Shown here: positions 1-7,796 of the stretch, piece after piece
Layout: each line of letters opens with the position of its first letter
Numbering within the stretch: the first letter of the stretch is position 1
Assembly (NCBI RefSeq): GCF_902497555.1
Contig: NZ_CABVGP010000001.1
Coordinates: 3,204,501 to 3,268,500, forward strand
Direction: 5' to 3'
DNA length: 64,000 nucleotides
Source: Amycolatopsis camponoti
Lineage (GTDB): Bacteria; Actinomycetota; Actinomycetes; Mycobacteriales; Pseudonocardiaceae
Notes under the pieces: generated by a model
The model's input: only the letters and a program-made list of their open reading frames with translations
The model's database searches: none
What the model was told of the DNA's origin: nothing
Made by a program: the position numbers and the translations under genes

Positions 1-41
1 ACACGGCGAGCGTGCTCACGCGGGCCGCCCTCGAGAGCTGA
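1..41 (+). CDS. possible 3' end of an upstream gene
   Basis: The third forward frame is open from the window edge and ends at a TGA at 39-41, giving a tail TASVLTRAALES. A GC-rich inverted repeat (GCCGGCG-acc-CGCCGGC-like) follows at about 46-61. The piece is too short to assign a family and could be chance; it is listed only because a gene probably lies just outside the window. Confidence 0.3.
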   Translation, partial: TASVLTRAALES

Positions 42-141
42 GGCCGGCGACCGCCGGCTCGCCGCTTTCGGCCCGCTGTGACCGCCGTCTCGTCGTGGTG
101 CGCCCGGCCTGGGGACGGCGGCGTATTCTCGGAGCGTGCAG

Positions 142-219
142 ATGCCGACACAGGGCGACAGTGAGCCGGTTTCGCCGGCCCGCTGCCGGGGTGCGGCCCG
201 CGCGGAGCGCGTGTCGTGA
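142..219 (+). CDS. possible 25-aa upstream ORF coupled to the MEDS gene
   Basis: A short frame starts with ATG 10 bases after a TATTCT (124-129) and after GGAG (131-134), and its TGA overlaps the GTG start of the next gene (GTGA, 216-219). The peptide (MPTQGDSEPVSPARC...) matches nothing I recognise. It could be a leader that couples translation, or chance in GC-rich DNA. Confidence 0.25.
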   Translation: MPTQGDSEPVSPARCRGAARAERVS

Positions 220-1169
220 CCGCCGATCCGAAGACCGCCCGCCGAGGTTACGACCACGCCGCCGTCCGCTACCGCTCCGATGCCGACCTGCTCGCCGTCG
301 CCGTGCCCTTCCTCGAAAGCGGGCTGGCCGCGGGCGAGCCCACGCTCGTGTCACTGGAGCCGGAGCGGGCCGAGCTGGTCCGCCGGGCGCTCTCCCCGGC
401 GGCGAAGACGCAGTACCTGTCCACGGACGACTTCTACGCCCGGCCCGCCGCCGCGATCAGGTCCTACCGCGACCTGATGGCCGGGCTCGTCGCCGACGGG
501 GCCGGGGGCATCCGCATCTTCGGCGAGATCCCACGCGCCGCCATCGACACGTCGTGGGACTGGTGGGCCCGGTACGAAGCCGCGGTCAACCACGCCTACG
601 ACGAGTTCCCGCTGCGCAGCGTCTGCGCCTACGACACGCGCACCACCCCGCGGCACGTGCTCGACGACGTCGCCCGCACGCACCCGTTCGTCGCCATTCC
701 CGGCGGGCAGCGCCGCAACGCCGGCTACATCGACCCGCCGGCCTTCCTGGCGGACCCGCGGCCGATGACGCCGCACCCGATCCAGCACTCCGCTCCGCTC
801 GTCGAGCTCGCCGACCCGGACCCGCCGACCGCCCGCCACGCCGTGCTCGGCATCGCCGGGACCGACCTGCCCGCCGGTGAGATCGACGACCTCGTCCTGG
901 CGGTCAGCGAGATCGTCGACAACGCGGTGCGCTACGGCCGTCCGCCGATCACGATGCGGATCTGGGCCGACGCCGGCCACGTCGTGGTGACCGTGCACGA
1001 CACCGGCGAAGGCCCCGCCGACCCGTTCGCCGGCCTGCTGCCCGCCGCCCGCCACATCGGCGGCCGCGGGCTGTGGATCGCGCACCAGGTCTGCAGCCAG
1101 GTGACGCTGCACCGCGACGAGACCGGCTTCACCGCCCGGCTCACCGCGGGCAACCCCTGGCGCCGCTGA
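216..1169 (+). CDS. MEDS-domain sensor with anti-sigma-type ATPase domain
   Basis: 317 aa. The first ~170 residues fit the MEDS sensory domain (motifs DLLAVAVPFLESGLAAGEP and a YDTRTTP-like segment), which binds small ligands in methylotroph and actinobacterial regulators. Residues ~190-310 are a HATPase_c fold with N box SEIVDNAVRYG, DTGEGP and GGRGLW, as in RsbW-type anti-sigma kinases. No transmembrane segment or His phosphoacceptor is seen, so a cytoplasmic serine kinase/anti-sigma role is likelier than a classical sensor kinase. The GTG start has a weak GGAG upstream. The target sigma factor is not in the immediate neighbourhood. Confidence 0.85.
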   Translation: MTADPKTARRGYDHAAVRYRSDADLLAVAVPFLESGLAAGEPTLVSLEPERAELVRRALSPAAKTQYLSTDDFYARPAAAIRSYRDLMAGLVADGAGGIRIFGEIPRAAIDTSWDWWARYEAAVNHAYDEFPLRSVCAYDTRTTPRHVLDDVARTHPFVAIPGGQRRNAGYIDPPAFLADPRPMTPHPIQHSAPLVELADPDPPTARHAVLGIAGTDLPAGEIDDLVLAVSEIVDNAVRYGRPPITMRIWADAGHVVVTVHDTGEGPADPFAGLLPAARHIGGRGLWIAHQVCSQVTLHRDETGFTARLTAGNPWRR

Positions 1170-1179
1170 GCCGGCTCGC

Positions 1180-1872
1180 CTACCGGCTCACGGAAGTCCG
1201 GTGGACGCGCGGGGGATGCGTCGTCCCGCCGTAGTGGGTGGCCCCGAGCGTCACGGCGGCGACGAGCACGGCGGCACCGCTCGCCGTCACGATGCGTGCC
1301 GGGGTGCGCAGCCGCCGCCGGGGGCGGGGGATGTCGGCGGAGGTGTGGGACAGGTTCGCCGTGGCCCACCGGTAGCCGTGGGCCAGCGAAAACGCCAGGG
1401 TGGCACCGATGATGAAGAAGTCGGCGACGTTGAAGGTGTACCGGCCGACCGGGACGAAGTCGATGGCGCCGCGGACGCTGCCCGGCGCGGTGAGGTGGTG
1501 CAGCCCGAGGCGGTCGAGCAGGTTGCTGATCCAGCCGCCGATCGCCAGCGCCGCCGGCGCCCGCAGGAACGCCGGGTGCCGACGGCGCAGGAGGAGCAGC
1601 ACGGCGGCGGTCAGCAGCGCGCTGCCGGCGAGGTCGAGCACCGCCCCCGTCACCGGACCGGCGTACCAGGCCCCGACGACCGGCCCGACCAGCGGGTTGC
1701 CGCCGAAGTTGATGTGCGCCCGTGGCACTTCGCGCCAGGCCCACGCTTTGGTCACCTGGTCCGCGACGACGACCAGGATGAGGGCGAACGCGGTCCACGG
1801 CGGCCGCGAGACCCGCGCGCCGGGAACTGCCGCTTCGAGCCGGGTGGTCCCGGCGGTGCCGTCGGAGCTCAT
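1180..1872 (-). CDS. signal peptidase II-like protein (LspA family)
   Basis: 230 aa, starting at ATG MSSDG. LspA cleaves the signal peptide of prolipoproteins in the membrane using two aspartates. The family motifs are visible: DQVTKAW (residues 38-44), the NLLDR aspartate D120, and NVADF with D151, set in about four membrane segments. The protein is longer than usual (160-200 aa) because of a ~25-residue N-terminal tail and a ~40-residue basic C-terminal tail carrying an extra hydrophobic stretch. It stands alone, not in the usual lspA-rluD context, so it may be a second, accessory copy. Confidence 0.85.
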   Translation of the reverse strand: MSSDGTAGTTRLEAAVPGARVSRPPWTAFALILVVVADQVTKAWAWREVPRAHINFGGNPLVGPVVGAWYAGPVTGAVLDLAGSALLTAAVLLLLRRRHPAFLRAPAALAIGGWISNLLDRLGLHHLTAPGSVRGAIDFVPVGRYTFNVADFFIIGATLAFSLAHGYRWATANLSHTSADIPRPRRRLRTPARIVTASGAAVLVAAVTLGATHYGGTTHPPRVHRTSVSR

Positions 1873-2081
1873 GGTTTCCTCACAGCCCGGGCTCGGCGAC
1901 CACGGGCCGTGGCCCGGACGGGCGGCGACGGGGCTGCGTGGATTCGCGGGGTTGGGGAATACCCCACCGGCGGCGCCGTCAAACATCGCGTTCGGGAATC
2001 GAAGTGTCCATTGTGGACGTGAGGGGTGCTGCCCGGGGCCGGTGAGCCACGGCGGCGCGGTCCGAGCGGCCGCCGTGATCC

Positions 2082-3029
2082 TCAGCCGGCGGTCTTGAGC
2101 AACGGCGCGTCCCGGGAGATCTCCCGGAAGCCGACGCCGTAGTAGAGCCCGCGGGCCCGGGGGTGCCCGGGCGCACCGAGGCACGCGACGGTCGCGTGCC
2201 GCGCGCCCGCCGCCCGCGCCCGGTGCAGGCCGTGCAGCATCATCGCCCGGCCCAGCCCGAGGCGCCGGTAGCCCGGGTGCGTCCCGACCGGCTCGAACTC
2301 GACGGTCTCGTTCACCTCGTCGAGCCACAGGATCGCCGACGCCGCCATCGTCCCGTCCGGCGCTTCGACGAGGATGTGCAGGTCGCCGCGGTACGCCGGG
2401 GTCCGGCGGACGCCTTCGTAGGCTTCGGCCGTGTACGACGTCGGAGTCCACGCGTGCGCGTGGGCTTCGACCGCGGCCGCCGGCCCGGCCTCGTCCGCGG
2501 TGCGGAAGCGGAATCCCCGCGGCAGCACCGGTTCTTCGATGTCGACGAGGTCCCGCTCGGTGAGCTGGGTCCACGACCCGGTGTCGCCGAGGGCGGCCGG
2601 GTCGGTCTCGTAGCCGTGCGCCGCCCAGCGCTTCAGCGCGAACTCGTCGCCGGCACACGGCAGCACGGTGCGCTCAAGGTTCTCCGCCGTGGCGTCGAAC
2701 CAGGTGATCACGTCGTCCACCAGTCCGGCGTGCGCCGGGTGGACCTGGTGGGCGAGGTACGCGCCGGTGACGTCTTTGACGGACCCGTCGGTGCGCCGCA
2801 CCCGGTGCGGGAGCTGGGCCCAGCCCCACGCCACCAGCTCGCCGTCGGAGAACCACAGCCGTCGCCGCCAGCCAGCACCGTCGGCGGCGTGCCCCCGGCC
2901 CCAGTTCCAGGCCAGCTCGCCGTACGACGCGTCACTGTTCACCAGCTCCGGCCGGGTGGCGGTGATCCGCTGCGCCAGACCCTGCATGAGCTCGACGTCG
3001 TCGGCGGTCAGCGGTTCGGCGGTCACCAT
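2082..3029 (-). CDS. tandem GNAT-family N-acetyltransferase
   Basis: About 315 aa from ATG at 3029 (MVTAEPLTADDV); a GTG at 3050 would add seven residues, and neither start has a strong RBS. The length and layout suggest two GNAT folds as in mycothiol synthase. The C-terminal one holds the acetyl-CoA loop VGTHPGYRRLGLGRAMM followed by HGLHRARAAGARHATV and the terminal GLYYGVGFRE. The N-terminal half is degenerate. Substrate unknown. It is a single-gene unit, converging with nothing and facing away from the upstream 155-aa gene. Confidence 0.8.
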   Translation of the reverse strand: MVTAEPLTADDVELMQGLAQRITATRPELVNSDASYGELAWNWGRGHAADGAGWRRRLWFSDGELVAWGWAQLPHRVRRTDGSVKDVTGAYLAHQVHPAHAGLVDDVITWFDATAENLERTVLPCAGDEFALKRWAAHGYETDPAALGDTGSWTQLTERDLVDIEEPVLPRGFRFRTADEAGPAAAVEAHAHAWTPTSYTAEAYEGVRRTPAYRGDLHILVEAPDGTMAASAILWLDEVNETVEFEPVGTHPGYRRLGLGRAMMLHGLHRARAAGARHATVACLGAPGHPRARGLYYGVGFREISRDAPLLKTAG

Positions 3030-3110
3030 GGTCAGCCACTGTGTCAGCACACGGGGAAGCCGTCGAACCGATTTCCGGGCAGCGTGGACCGGGCTACCGG
3101 GTGGACCGGG

Positions 3111-3578
3111 CTACCGGCGTTCGGGGATGCCCGCGAGGACGGCGCCCAAGCTCGGCAGCCAGCGCTGCTGCGGGTCAGGCGCCGACAGCCACTCCGTCGC
3201 CGCGTCCACCCGGCGGGTGCCGACCGGCAGGGGGAGCAGCGTGCCCCAGGCCAGCACCTCGACGGTGCGGGGCAACTCCGCACGCGAAGGGATCAGGCCG
3301 TCGGTCTCCGCGAGCAGGGCGACCCGCGGCCCCTGCTGGGTGGGGAGGTGCATGGCCGGACCCTGGCAGCCCGTCGCCGCCAGCCGGGCCAGGACCGGGC
3401 CGGCGCTGAGCTTGGGCAGCGTCACCGCGCAGATCCCGTTCTCCAGCGCCAGGAACGGGTGGACGCCGCGCCACTTCACCGGCCAGCCGAACAGGCGGCC
3501 GTAGAAGGCGTCGACCCGGTCGCCCGCCGGGTCGCCGGTCACGGTGGTGCTCGTCGGCACCTGCTGGTCGAGCGACAT
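3111..3578 (-). CDS. conserved small actinobacterial protein, Prim-Pol-like fragment
   Basis: 155 aa soluble protein. Segments such as GICAVTLPKLSAGPVL and GPAMHLPTQQGPRVALLAE recall the short proteins annotated as bifunctional DNA primase/polymerase N-terminal-like in actinomycetes, but I see no intact catalytic motif, so no enzymatic role is claimed. It is transcribed divergently from the TetR gene at 3672; a perfect 15-bp palindrome lies between the two starts, so this gene is probably under that regulator. Confidence 0.55.
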   Translation of the reverse strand: MSLDQQVPTSTTVTGDPAGDRVDAFYGRLFGWPVKWRGVHPFLALENGICAVTLPKLSAGPVLARLAATGCQGPAMHLPTQQGPRVALLAETDGLIPSRAELPRTVEVLAWGTLLPLPVGTRRVDAATEWLSAPDPQQRWLPSLGAVLAGIPERR

Positions 3579-3627
3579 CGTCGACGCCTTTCCGCGGGGT
3601 GGGGTGGGGCAGCGACCGCCAGCCTAA

Positions 3628-3642
3628 CGGCACTCAGTGCCG
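3628..3642. promoter_or_regulatory. TetR operator copy 1
   Basis: Perfect palindrome CGGCACT-c-AGTGCCG, 50 bp upstream of the divergent 155-aa gene and 29 bp upstream of the TetR ATG. The same core GGCACT-n-AGTGCC recurs at 4400-4412, which supports specific binding by the intervening TetR protein. Confidence 0.75.
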
Positions 3643-3671
3643 CTAGCAAGGGCGGCTGCTACCGTCCGGCC

Positions 3672-4391
3672 ATGACGGATTCGCCGCGCCGCGCGCCGGC
3701 CACCCGGGTCGGGGCGACCCCCGCGGGCCGGCGGCAGCTGCGCCGCGCCCTCGCCTCCGCGGCCGTGGACCTGTTCGCGGCCAACGGTTACGAGGCCACC
3801 ACCGTGGACGACATCGCGGCCGCCGCCGGGGTCGGGCGCCGCACGTTCTTCCGGTACTTCGACGCCAAGGACGACGTCCTGTTCGCCAACCACGACGAGA
3901 TCGTGGCGGAGATGGAAGAGGCTTTCGCCGCGGCCGATCCGGGCCGCGACCCGGTCGAGGTGGCGTGCGCCGCGGTCGGCCTGGTGCTCGACTCCTACGC
4001 CACCGACCTCGACGTCTCGCTCAAGCGGTTCGCCCTGACCCGCACGGTTCCCTCGTTGCGGGACAAGGAGGTCGCGACCGTCGACCGCTACCAGCGCGTG
4101 CTCGCCCGCTACCTGCGGGCGCGCTACGAGGAGCAGGGCGACGAGACAGCGAGCCTGCGCGCGGCCGTGGCCGCGGCGGCGATCGCGGCCGCCAACAACC
4201 ACGTCCTCCGGCACTGGCTGCGCACCGGCGGCACCGGCGACATCAAGGCCACCGCCGCCGAGGCGTTCGCGCTGGTCATCGACGCGTTCCGGGCTCCCGG
4301 CGGCGACGAGGCCACCGTCGTCGCGGTCCTGACGACGGCGACGCCCCTGCACGAGGTCGTCGCCCGGGTCGGCGAAGTCCTGCGCGGCTGA
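3672..4391 (+). CDS. TetR/AcrR-family transcriptional regulator
   Basis: 239 aa. The N-terminal helix-turn-helix is typical: LASAAVDLFAANGYEATTVDDIAAAAGVGRR, then TFFRYFDAKDDVLF. The rest is a helical ligand-binding domain ending with a ~25-residue tail. ATG at 3672 is chosen because the conserved HTH begins ~27 residues later and the frame upstream is antisense to the neighbour. It sits between two copies of the palindrome GGCACT-n-AGTGCC (3629-3641 and 4400-4412), so it most likely represses itself, the divergent 155-aa gene and the downstream DUF3616 gene. Confidence 0.92.
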   Translation: MTDSPRRAPATRVGATPAGRRQLRRALASAAVDLFAANGYEATTVDDIAAAAGVGRRTFFRYFDAKDDVLFANHDEIVAEMEEAFAAADPGRDPVEVACAAVGLVLDSYATDLDVSLKRFALTRTVPSLRDKEVATVDRYQRVLARYLRARYEEQGDETASLRAAVAAAAIAAANNHVLRHWLRTGGTGDIKATAAEAFALVIDAFRAPGGDEATVVAVLTTATPLHEVVARVGEVLRG

Positions 4392-4398
4392 CCGCTTA

Positions 4399-4413
4399 TG
4401 GCACTGAGTGCCA
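4399..4413. promoter_or_regulatory. TetR operator copy 2
   Basis: Perfect palindrome TGGCACT-g-AGTGCCA just after the tetR stop codon and 31 bp before the GTG of the DUF3616 gene. It shares the 13-bp core of the operator at 3629-3641, differing only in the central base. Confidence 0.75.
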
Positions 4414-4443
4414 CGGTGGCGGAAAGCGGTTTACACTCGATCG

Positions 4444-5316
4444 GTGGCGAAGCGGAAGAACGTCAAGCCGGCGCCGTTCCCGGAAGAGAACGGCGGAGTT
4501 CCGTTCAACGCCTCGGGCGTGGTGCGGACGGGCACCCGGCGGTTCACCTTCGTCGACAACAAAGACCCCACCGCGTTGTTCGACATGACGTTCGACGCTC
4601 CCGTGAAGACCGTGGAACGGATCCATCGGCGCCGGCTGATCGGCGCGGGTGGCCTGGGTGACCCCGAAGGTCTCACCCGGGTCGACCGGGACGGCGAGAC
4701 GTTCCTCATCGTGGCTTCCTCGCTGGCGGTCGCGAAGGCCGGGCGGCGGGTCGACGACGGACTGGTGCGCGTCCGGTACCGCCCCGACGGGGACCTGCCC
4801 ACCGAGTCGATGGACGGGTTCCGCGAGTGGCTGCTCGCGCACGTGCCGGTCCTCGCCGCCGCCGGACGGCTGGAGCCGGACGCGGGCGGGCTGAACGTCG
4901 AGGGCGTCGCGTGGGACGCGGGCGCGTTGCTGTTCGGCCTGCGGGGGCCGGCCGTCCCCGGCCGCGTCGCCGTGGTCCGCCTCCCGGTGGACCCGGGCGG
5001 GCCGTGGACGACCGGGTCGCTGGGGACGCCGACGCTGCTGTCCGTCGGCGTCCCCCGATCGGCGGCGCCGCAGGGTATCCGCGACATCTCGGGCGACGAG
5101 CGAACCGGCGGCCTCCTGCTGCTGCTCGGCCGGTCGGCCAGCCACGGCGACGCGCCGTTCCGGCTCGGCACCTGGCGCCGCGGAGACGACAGCGTCCGGC
5201 TGCTCGACATCACCTTCCACCGGACCGCGAAGCCGGAAGGCGTCACGACGTTCTCCCTCGGCGACGAGTGGAAGATCCTCATCGTCGACGACGGCGGCGG
5301 CTACGCGGTCCTGTGA
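4444..5316 (+). CDS. DUF3616-domain protein
   Basis: 290 aa from GTG at 4444 (VAKRKNVKPAPF); an ATG at 4408 in frame lies inside the operator, so the GTG is preferred and the transcript may be nearly leaderless. The sequence shows the beta-rich DUF3616 pattern: LGDPEGLTRVDRDGETFLIVASS, then LNVEGVAWDAGALLFGLRGP and IRDISGDERTGGLLLLLG, suggesting a beta-propeller-like fold. Function unknown. It directly follows tetR and its operator, so it is probably a regulated target. Its stop is one base from the convergent CotH-like gene. Confidence 0.75.
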   Translation: MAKRKNVKPAPFPEENGGVPFNASGVVRTGTRRFTFVDNKDPTALFDMTFDAPVKTVERIHRRRLIGAGGLGDPEGLTRVDRDGETFLIVASSLAVAKAGRRVDDGLVRVRYRPDGDLPTESMDGFREWLLAHVPVLAAAGRLEPDAGGLNVEGVAWDAGALLFGLRGPAVPGRVAVVRLPVDPGGPWTTGSLGTPTLLSVGVPRSAAPQGIRDISGDERTGGLLLLLGRSASHGDAPFRLGTWRRGDDSVRLLDITFHRTAKPEGVTTFSLGDEWKILIVDDGGGYAVL

Positions 5317-5317
5317 A

Positions 5318-6967
5318 TCAGGAGAAATACAGTTGCGACGCCGTGGCGTCCTGGACGACCCGGGGCCGCCCGCTCGCCGTGGGATCGGTTCCGAAAGCCA
5401 CGCTCGCCCCGGTCCGGACGCTCGCCAGCGTGAAATAGCCGCTGAAGGTGAAGGGGTCGTCCGGCGGGGCGACCGGCGTGACGGAGAATTCTTCGGCGTG
5501 CTCGGAATTGTCCGCCGCGCGCGTGCCGAGCAGTTCGTGGCCCTGGCTCGACGTCGTCGTGCTCGCGTGCAGGAACCGCCCGGTTCCCTTGGCGGCGAGC
5601 GACTTCCCGGTGCCGAGAACGTCGAAGCACCACAGATCCGCGTCTTCGAGCCCGGCCGGCCGAGGCCGGTGGACGACTTCGAAGCTCCCCGGATCCGCCG
5701 GCACGGCTTCCGCGGGATCGGCGTGCATGCACTCGTTGGTGACGTCCTCGCGGACGTAGGCGCCGTCGGCCCCCGGCAGGCCGCCGCACAGGTAGCCGGC
5801 TGAGGTGGCGAGCCGGAGCTGCTTGCGCACCGTCGTGACCTGGGTGGGCACGTCAGGCACCCCCAGCCCCGTGAGCAGCCCCGCCATCCGTTCGAGCAGC
5901 GGCTTGAGGACCTTTTCCTGGGTCCGGTAGCCGAACACGCTTTCGCGGTAGGCGCGGATCTGGCCGATCAGCTGGGCCCGGCGGCCCGGGTCGTCGCGCA
6001 CCAGCTTGGCGAGCAGCCCGGCGGTGTCGAGCCGGAAGTGCCGGGCGGGCTGCAGGGTCTGGTCGAGGCCCCACGGGATCAGCTTGAAGCGGACGTCGCC
6101 CAGGCCGGGTGCGGCGACGGCGTCCACGTCGTTGTACACGTAGGTGTTGTTGGTGTTGCGGGAGTAGCCGTCCCAGTGCTTGAGGAAGAACTCCATCGCG
6201 TAGACCTTGACGAACTGGTCGAGGTCGAACACCTCGCTCGCGCCCGCCAGCCCGTGCGCGGCGATGTGGTCGATGGCCAGGCGCAGGTCGGCCTTGTCCT
6301 CGAACTCCGACAGCGGTTCCACGCCGATGAGATCGAACCGCTTGCCGACGAAGTCGTCCTGGTGTTCGAGCTCGTACAGATTGCCTTTCCGGTGCTTGAA
6401 ATTGCGCTCGATGTACCGCGGCATGATCGGCTCGACGTTCACGAAGACCCCGGGGGCGGTGACGCCGGCGACGCCCTGGCCGATCGGGGTGCCGTTCACG
6501 AGCACCCGGGCGAAGTTGCCGCGGGAATGGGGGAGACCGGCGAGCTCGAACAGTTTGTAGCCGAGCAGCTGCCGGACGAACGACAGGTCCTGGACCGAGT
6601 TGTTGAGCGTCAGGTACCGCGAACCGATCAGGTTCTGGACCGGCGCCTTGTTGGCGTCGAGGAACTTCCCGAAGTCGATGTGCAGGCAAGGTTTGTCACT
6701 GTTGATCGAGCCGCAGAAGGACTTCTTCTTGATCCCCACGTCGGAAAATGACGTGCGGGCGGGGAACCGCATCCCGGATATCGCGACCGACGTGGCTTTC
6801 CGCCAGGTGTAACGGCTGCCGCCGGCCCAGTCGAAGTTGCACGTGCCGCCGGCCGGCTGTTCGGTGCGCACCGCTTCCCAGTCGGCCGCGGGCATCGTGA
6901 TGTCGATCGTCAGCACATTTTCGATCTCGTAGAGGGAATCGAGTGCTTGTTGTTCCTGGTCGCCCAT
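5318..6967 (-). CDS. CotH-kinase-like protein with C-terminal lectin-like region
   Basis: 549 aa from ATG MGDQEQQ. The middle shows CotH-family signatures: KGNLYELE, FVKVYAMEFFLKHWDGYSRN, NNTYVYND and the PWGLDQT metal-binding motif, so an atypical protein kinase fold is likely. In Bacillus CotH phosphorylates spore-coat proteins; in non-sporulating actinomycetes the target is unknown. Residues ~420-549 look like a beta-trefoil-type domain (repeated DxxxxxW/xxxG patterns). No signal peptide is visible, unlike many extracellular CotH proteins. Upstream lies a 28-bp AT-rich perfect inverted repeat. Confidence 0.8.
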   Translation of the reverse strand: MGDQEQQALDSLYEIENVLTIDITMPAADWEAVRTEQPAGGTCNFDWAGGSRYTWRKATSVAISGMRFPARTSFSDVGIKKKSFCGSINSDKPCLHIDFGKFLDANKAPVQNLIGSRYLTLNNSVQDLSFVRQLLGYKLFELAGLPHSRGNFARVLVNGTPIGQGVAGVTAPGVFVNVEPIMPRYIERNFKHRKGNLYELEHQDDFVGKRFDLIGVEPLSEFEDKADLRLAIDHIAAHGLAGASEVFDLDQFVKVYAMEFFLKHWDGYSRNTNNTYVYNDVDAVAAPGLGDVRFKLIPWGLDQTLQPARHFRLDTAGLLAKLVRDDPGRRAQLIGQIRAYRESVFGYRTQEKVLKPLLERMAGLLTGLGVPDVPTQVTTVRKQLRLATSAGYLCGGLPGADGAYVREDVTNECMHADPAEAVPADPGSFEVVHRPRPAGLEDADLWCFDVLGTGKSLAAKGTGRFLHASTTTSSQGHELLGTRAADNSEHAEEFSVTPVAPPDDPFTFSGYFTLASVRTGASVAFGTDPTASGRPRVVQDATASQLYFS

Positions 6968-7004
6968 GCCGCCAGTGTACGACCCGGTTTCCGTGATCGG
7001 GCGC

Positions 7005-7032
7005 CCGTAAAATTCAGCAATGAATTTTACGG
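7005..7032. repeat. 28-bp AT-rich perfect inverted repeat
   Basis: CCGTAAAATTCA and TGAATTTTACGG (12-bp arms) flank GCAA. It lies between the end of the TetR gene (7056) and the start of the CotH-like gene (6967), both on the minus strand. It could be the terminator of tetR, an operator for the CotH promoter, or both. AT-rich arms are striking in such GC-rich DNA. Confidence 0.8.
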
Positions 7033-7055
7033 TCGCGCTGTTTCCGGTGGCTGTT

Positions 7056-7733
7056 TCACCCGGCTCGGTGGACGGCGGTGATGCCGGCGAGCACGAGGTC
7101 CACCCCGGCGAGGAACTGCTCGCGGTCGTCGTGCCCGCGCTGCTCGGCCGCGATCTCCCGCATGAACGGGTACTCCCGCGCGTCCAGCTCTTCCCAGGCG
7201 TCCGACACCGCGTCGAGGAACTCGGCCCGGTTCGCGTGCGCCGCGCTCTGCGCGTTCGCCGCGTTCTGGCCCGCGGCACCGAGGATGTAGCTGACCAAGG
7301 CCGACGTCGTGGTGAACCGGTGTCCCGCGGGCACGCCCAGCGACCGGACCCGCCGGCCGATCGCCTCGAAGATCCGGGGCGTCACCGAGCCCGACGGGCT
7401 GCGGGAGAACTGCAACGCGAGCTGCGTCGCCAGCCACGGGTGCTGCTCGATCGCCTCGAACAACCCGAGCGCGACCGCGCGGATCTCGTCGGGCGGCGAG
7501 CCGGGAGAGCCGACCGCCAGCGCCGCGGCGACGACGCCGTCGGTGGCCGCGGCCAGGAGCTCGTCCTTGTTCGCCACGTGCCAGTAAATCGCTCCCGCCC
7601 CGGTCTCGAGGCGTTCGGTCAGCGTCCGGAACGTCAGCCCGGCCTCGCCGCCCGCGTCGAGCAGCTCGACCGCCGCCTCGACGATCCGATCCCGGCTGAG
7701 TGCTTCGGTGCGCCGGCGGGTGCGTGGTGTCAT
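7056..7733 (-). CDS. TetR-family regulator (tetracycline-repressor-like)
   Basis: 225 aa. HTH: SRDRIVEAAVELLDAGGEAGLTFRTLTERL, then GAIYWHVANKDELLAAATDGV, which is the TetR/TetR_C subfamily pattern. The C-terminal domain is helical. The start is only 63 bp from the divergent FAD-monooxygenase gene, and two perfect 15-bp palindromes lie in that gap, overlapping a TTGACA-type promoter, so it very likely controls both genes. The family usually senses small planar molecules, matching a flavin hydroxylase target. Confidence 0.92.
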   Translation of the reverse strand: MTPRTRRRTEALSRDRIVEAAVELLDAGGEAGLTFRTLTERLETGAGAIYWHVANKDELLAAATDGVVAAALAVGSPGSPPDEIRAVALGLFEAIEQHPWLATQLALQFSRSPSGSVTPRIFEAIGRRVRSLGVPAGHRFTTTSALVSYILGAAGQNAANAQSAAHANRAEFLDAVSDAWEELDAREYPFMREIAAEQRGHDDREQFLAGVDLVLAGITAVHRAG

Positions 7734-7742
7734 ACCTCATCT

Positions 7743-7770
7743 TGACATGTCTGGAACGCTGTTCCAATAT
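7743..7770 (+). promoter_or_regulatory. candidate promoter of the FAD monooxygenase
   Basis: TTGACA at 7743-7748 and CAATAT at 7765-7770, 16 bp apart. The spacer contains the first operator and the -10 touches the second, so repressor binding would block polymerase. Confidence 0.5.
7752..7766. promoter_or_regulatory. TetR operator 1 (TGGAAC-gct-GTTCCA)
   Basis: Perfect 15-bp palindrome between the divergent TetR and monooxygenase genes; a near-identical palindrome follows 18 bp downstream. Confidence 0.8.
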
Positions 7771-7784
7771 GGAATGACATTCCA
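7770..7784. promoter_or_regulatory. TetR operator 2 (TGGAAT-gac-ATTCCA)
   Basis: Second perfect 15-bp palindrome, same outer TGGAA/TTCCA half-sites as operator 1, ending just before the strong RBS GAAGGAGG (7785-7792). Confidence 0.8.
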
Positions 7785-7796
7785 GAAGGAGGCATC

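Noticed and set aside
2006..2018. Palindrome GTCCA-ttg-TGGAC, also at 16504-16516
   Set aside because: The second copy is inside the bicupin coding region (VHNGP codons), so the match is probably chance.
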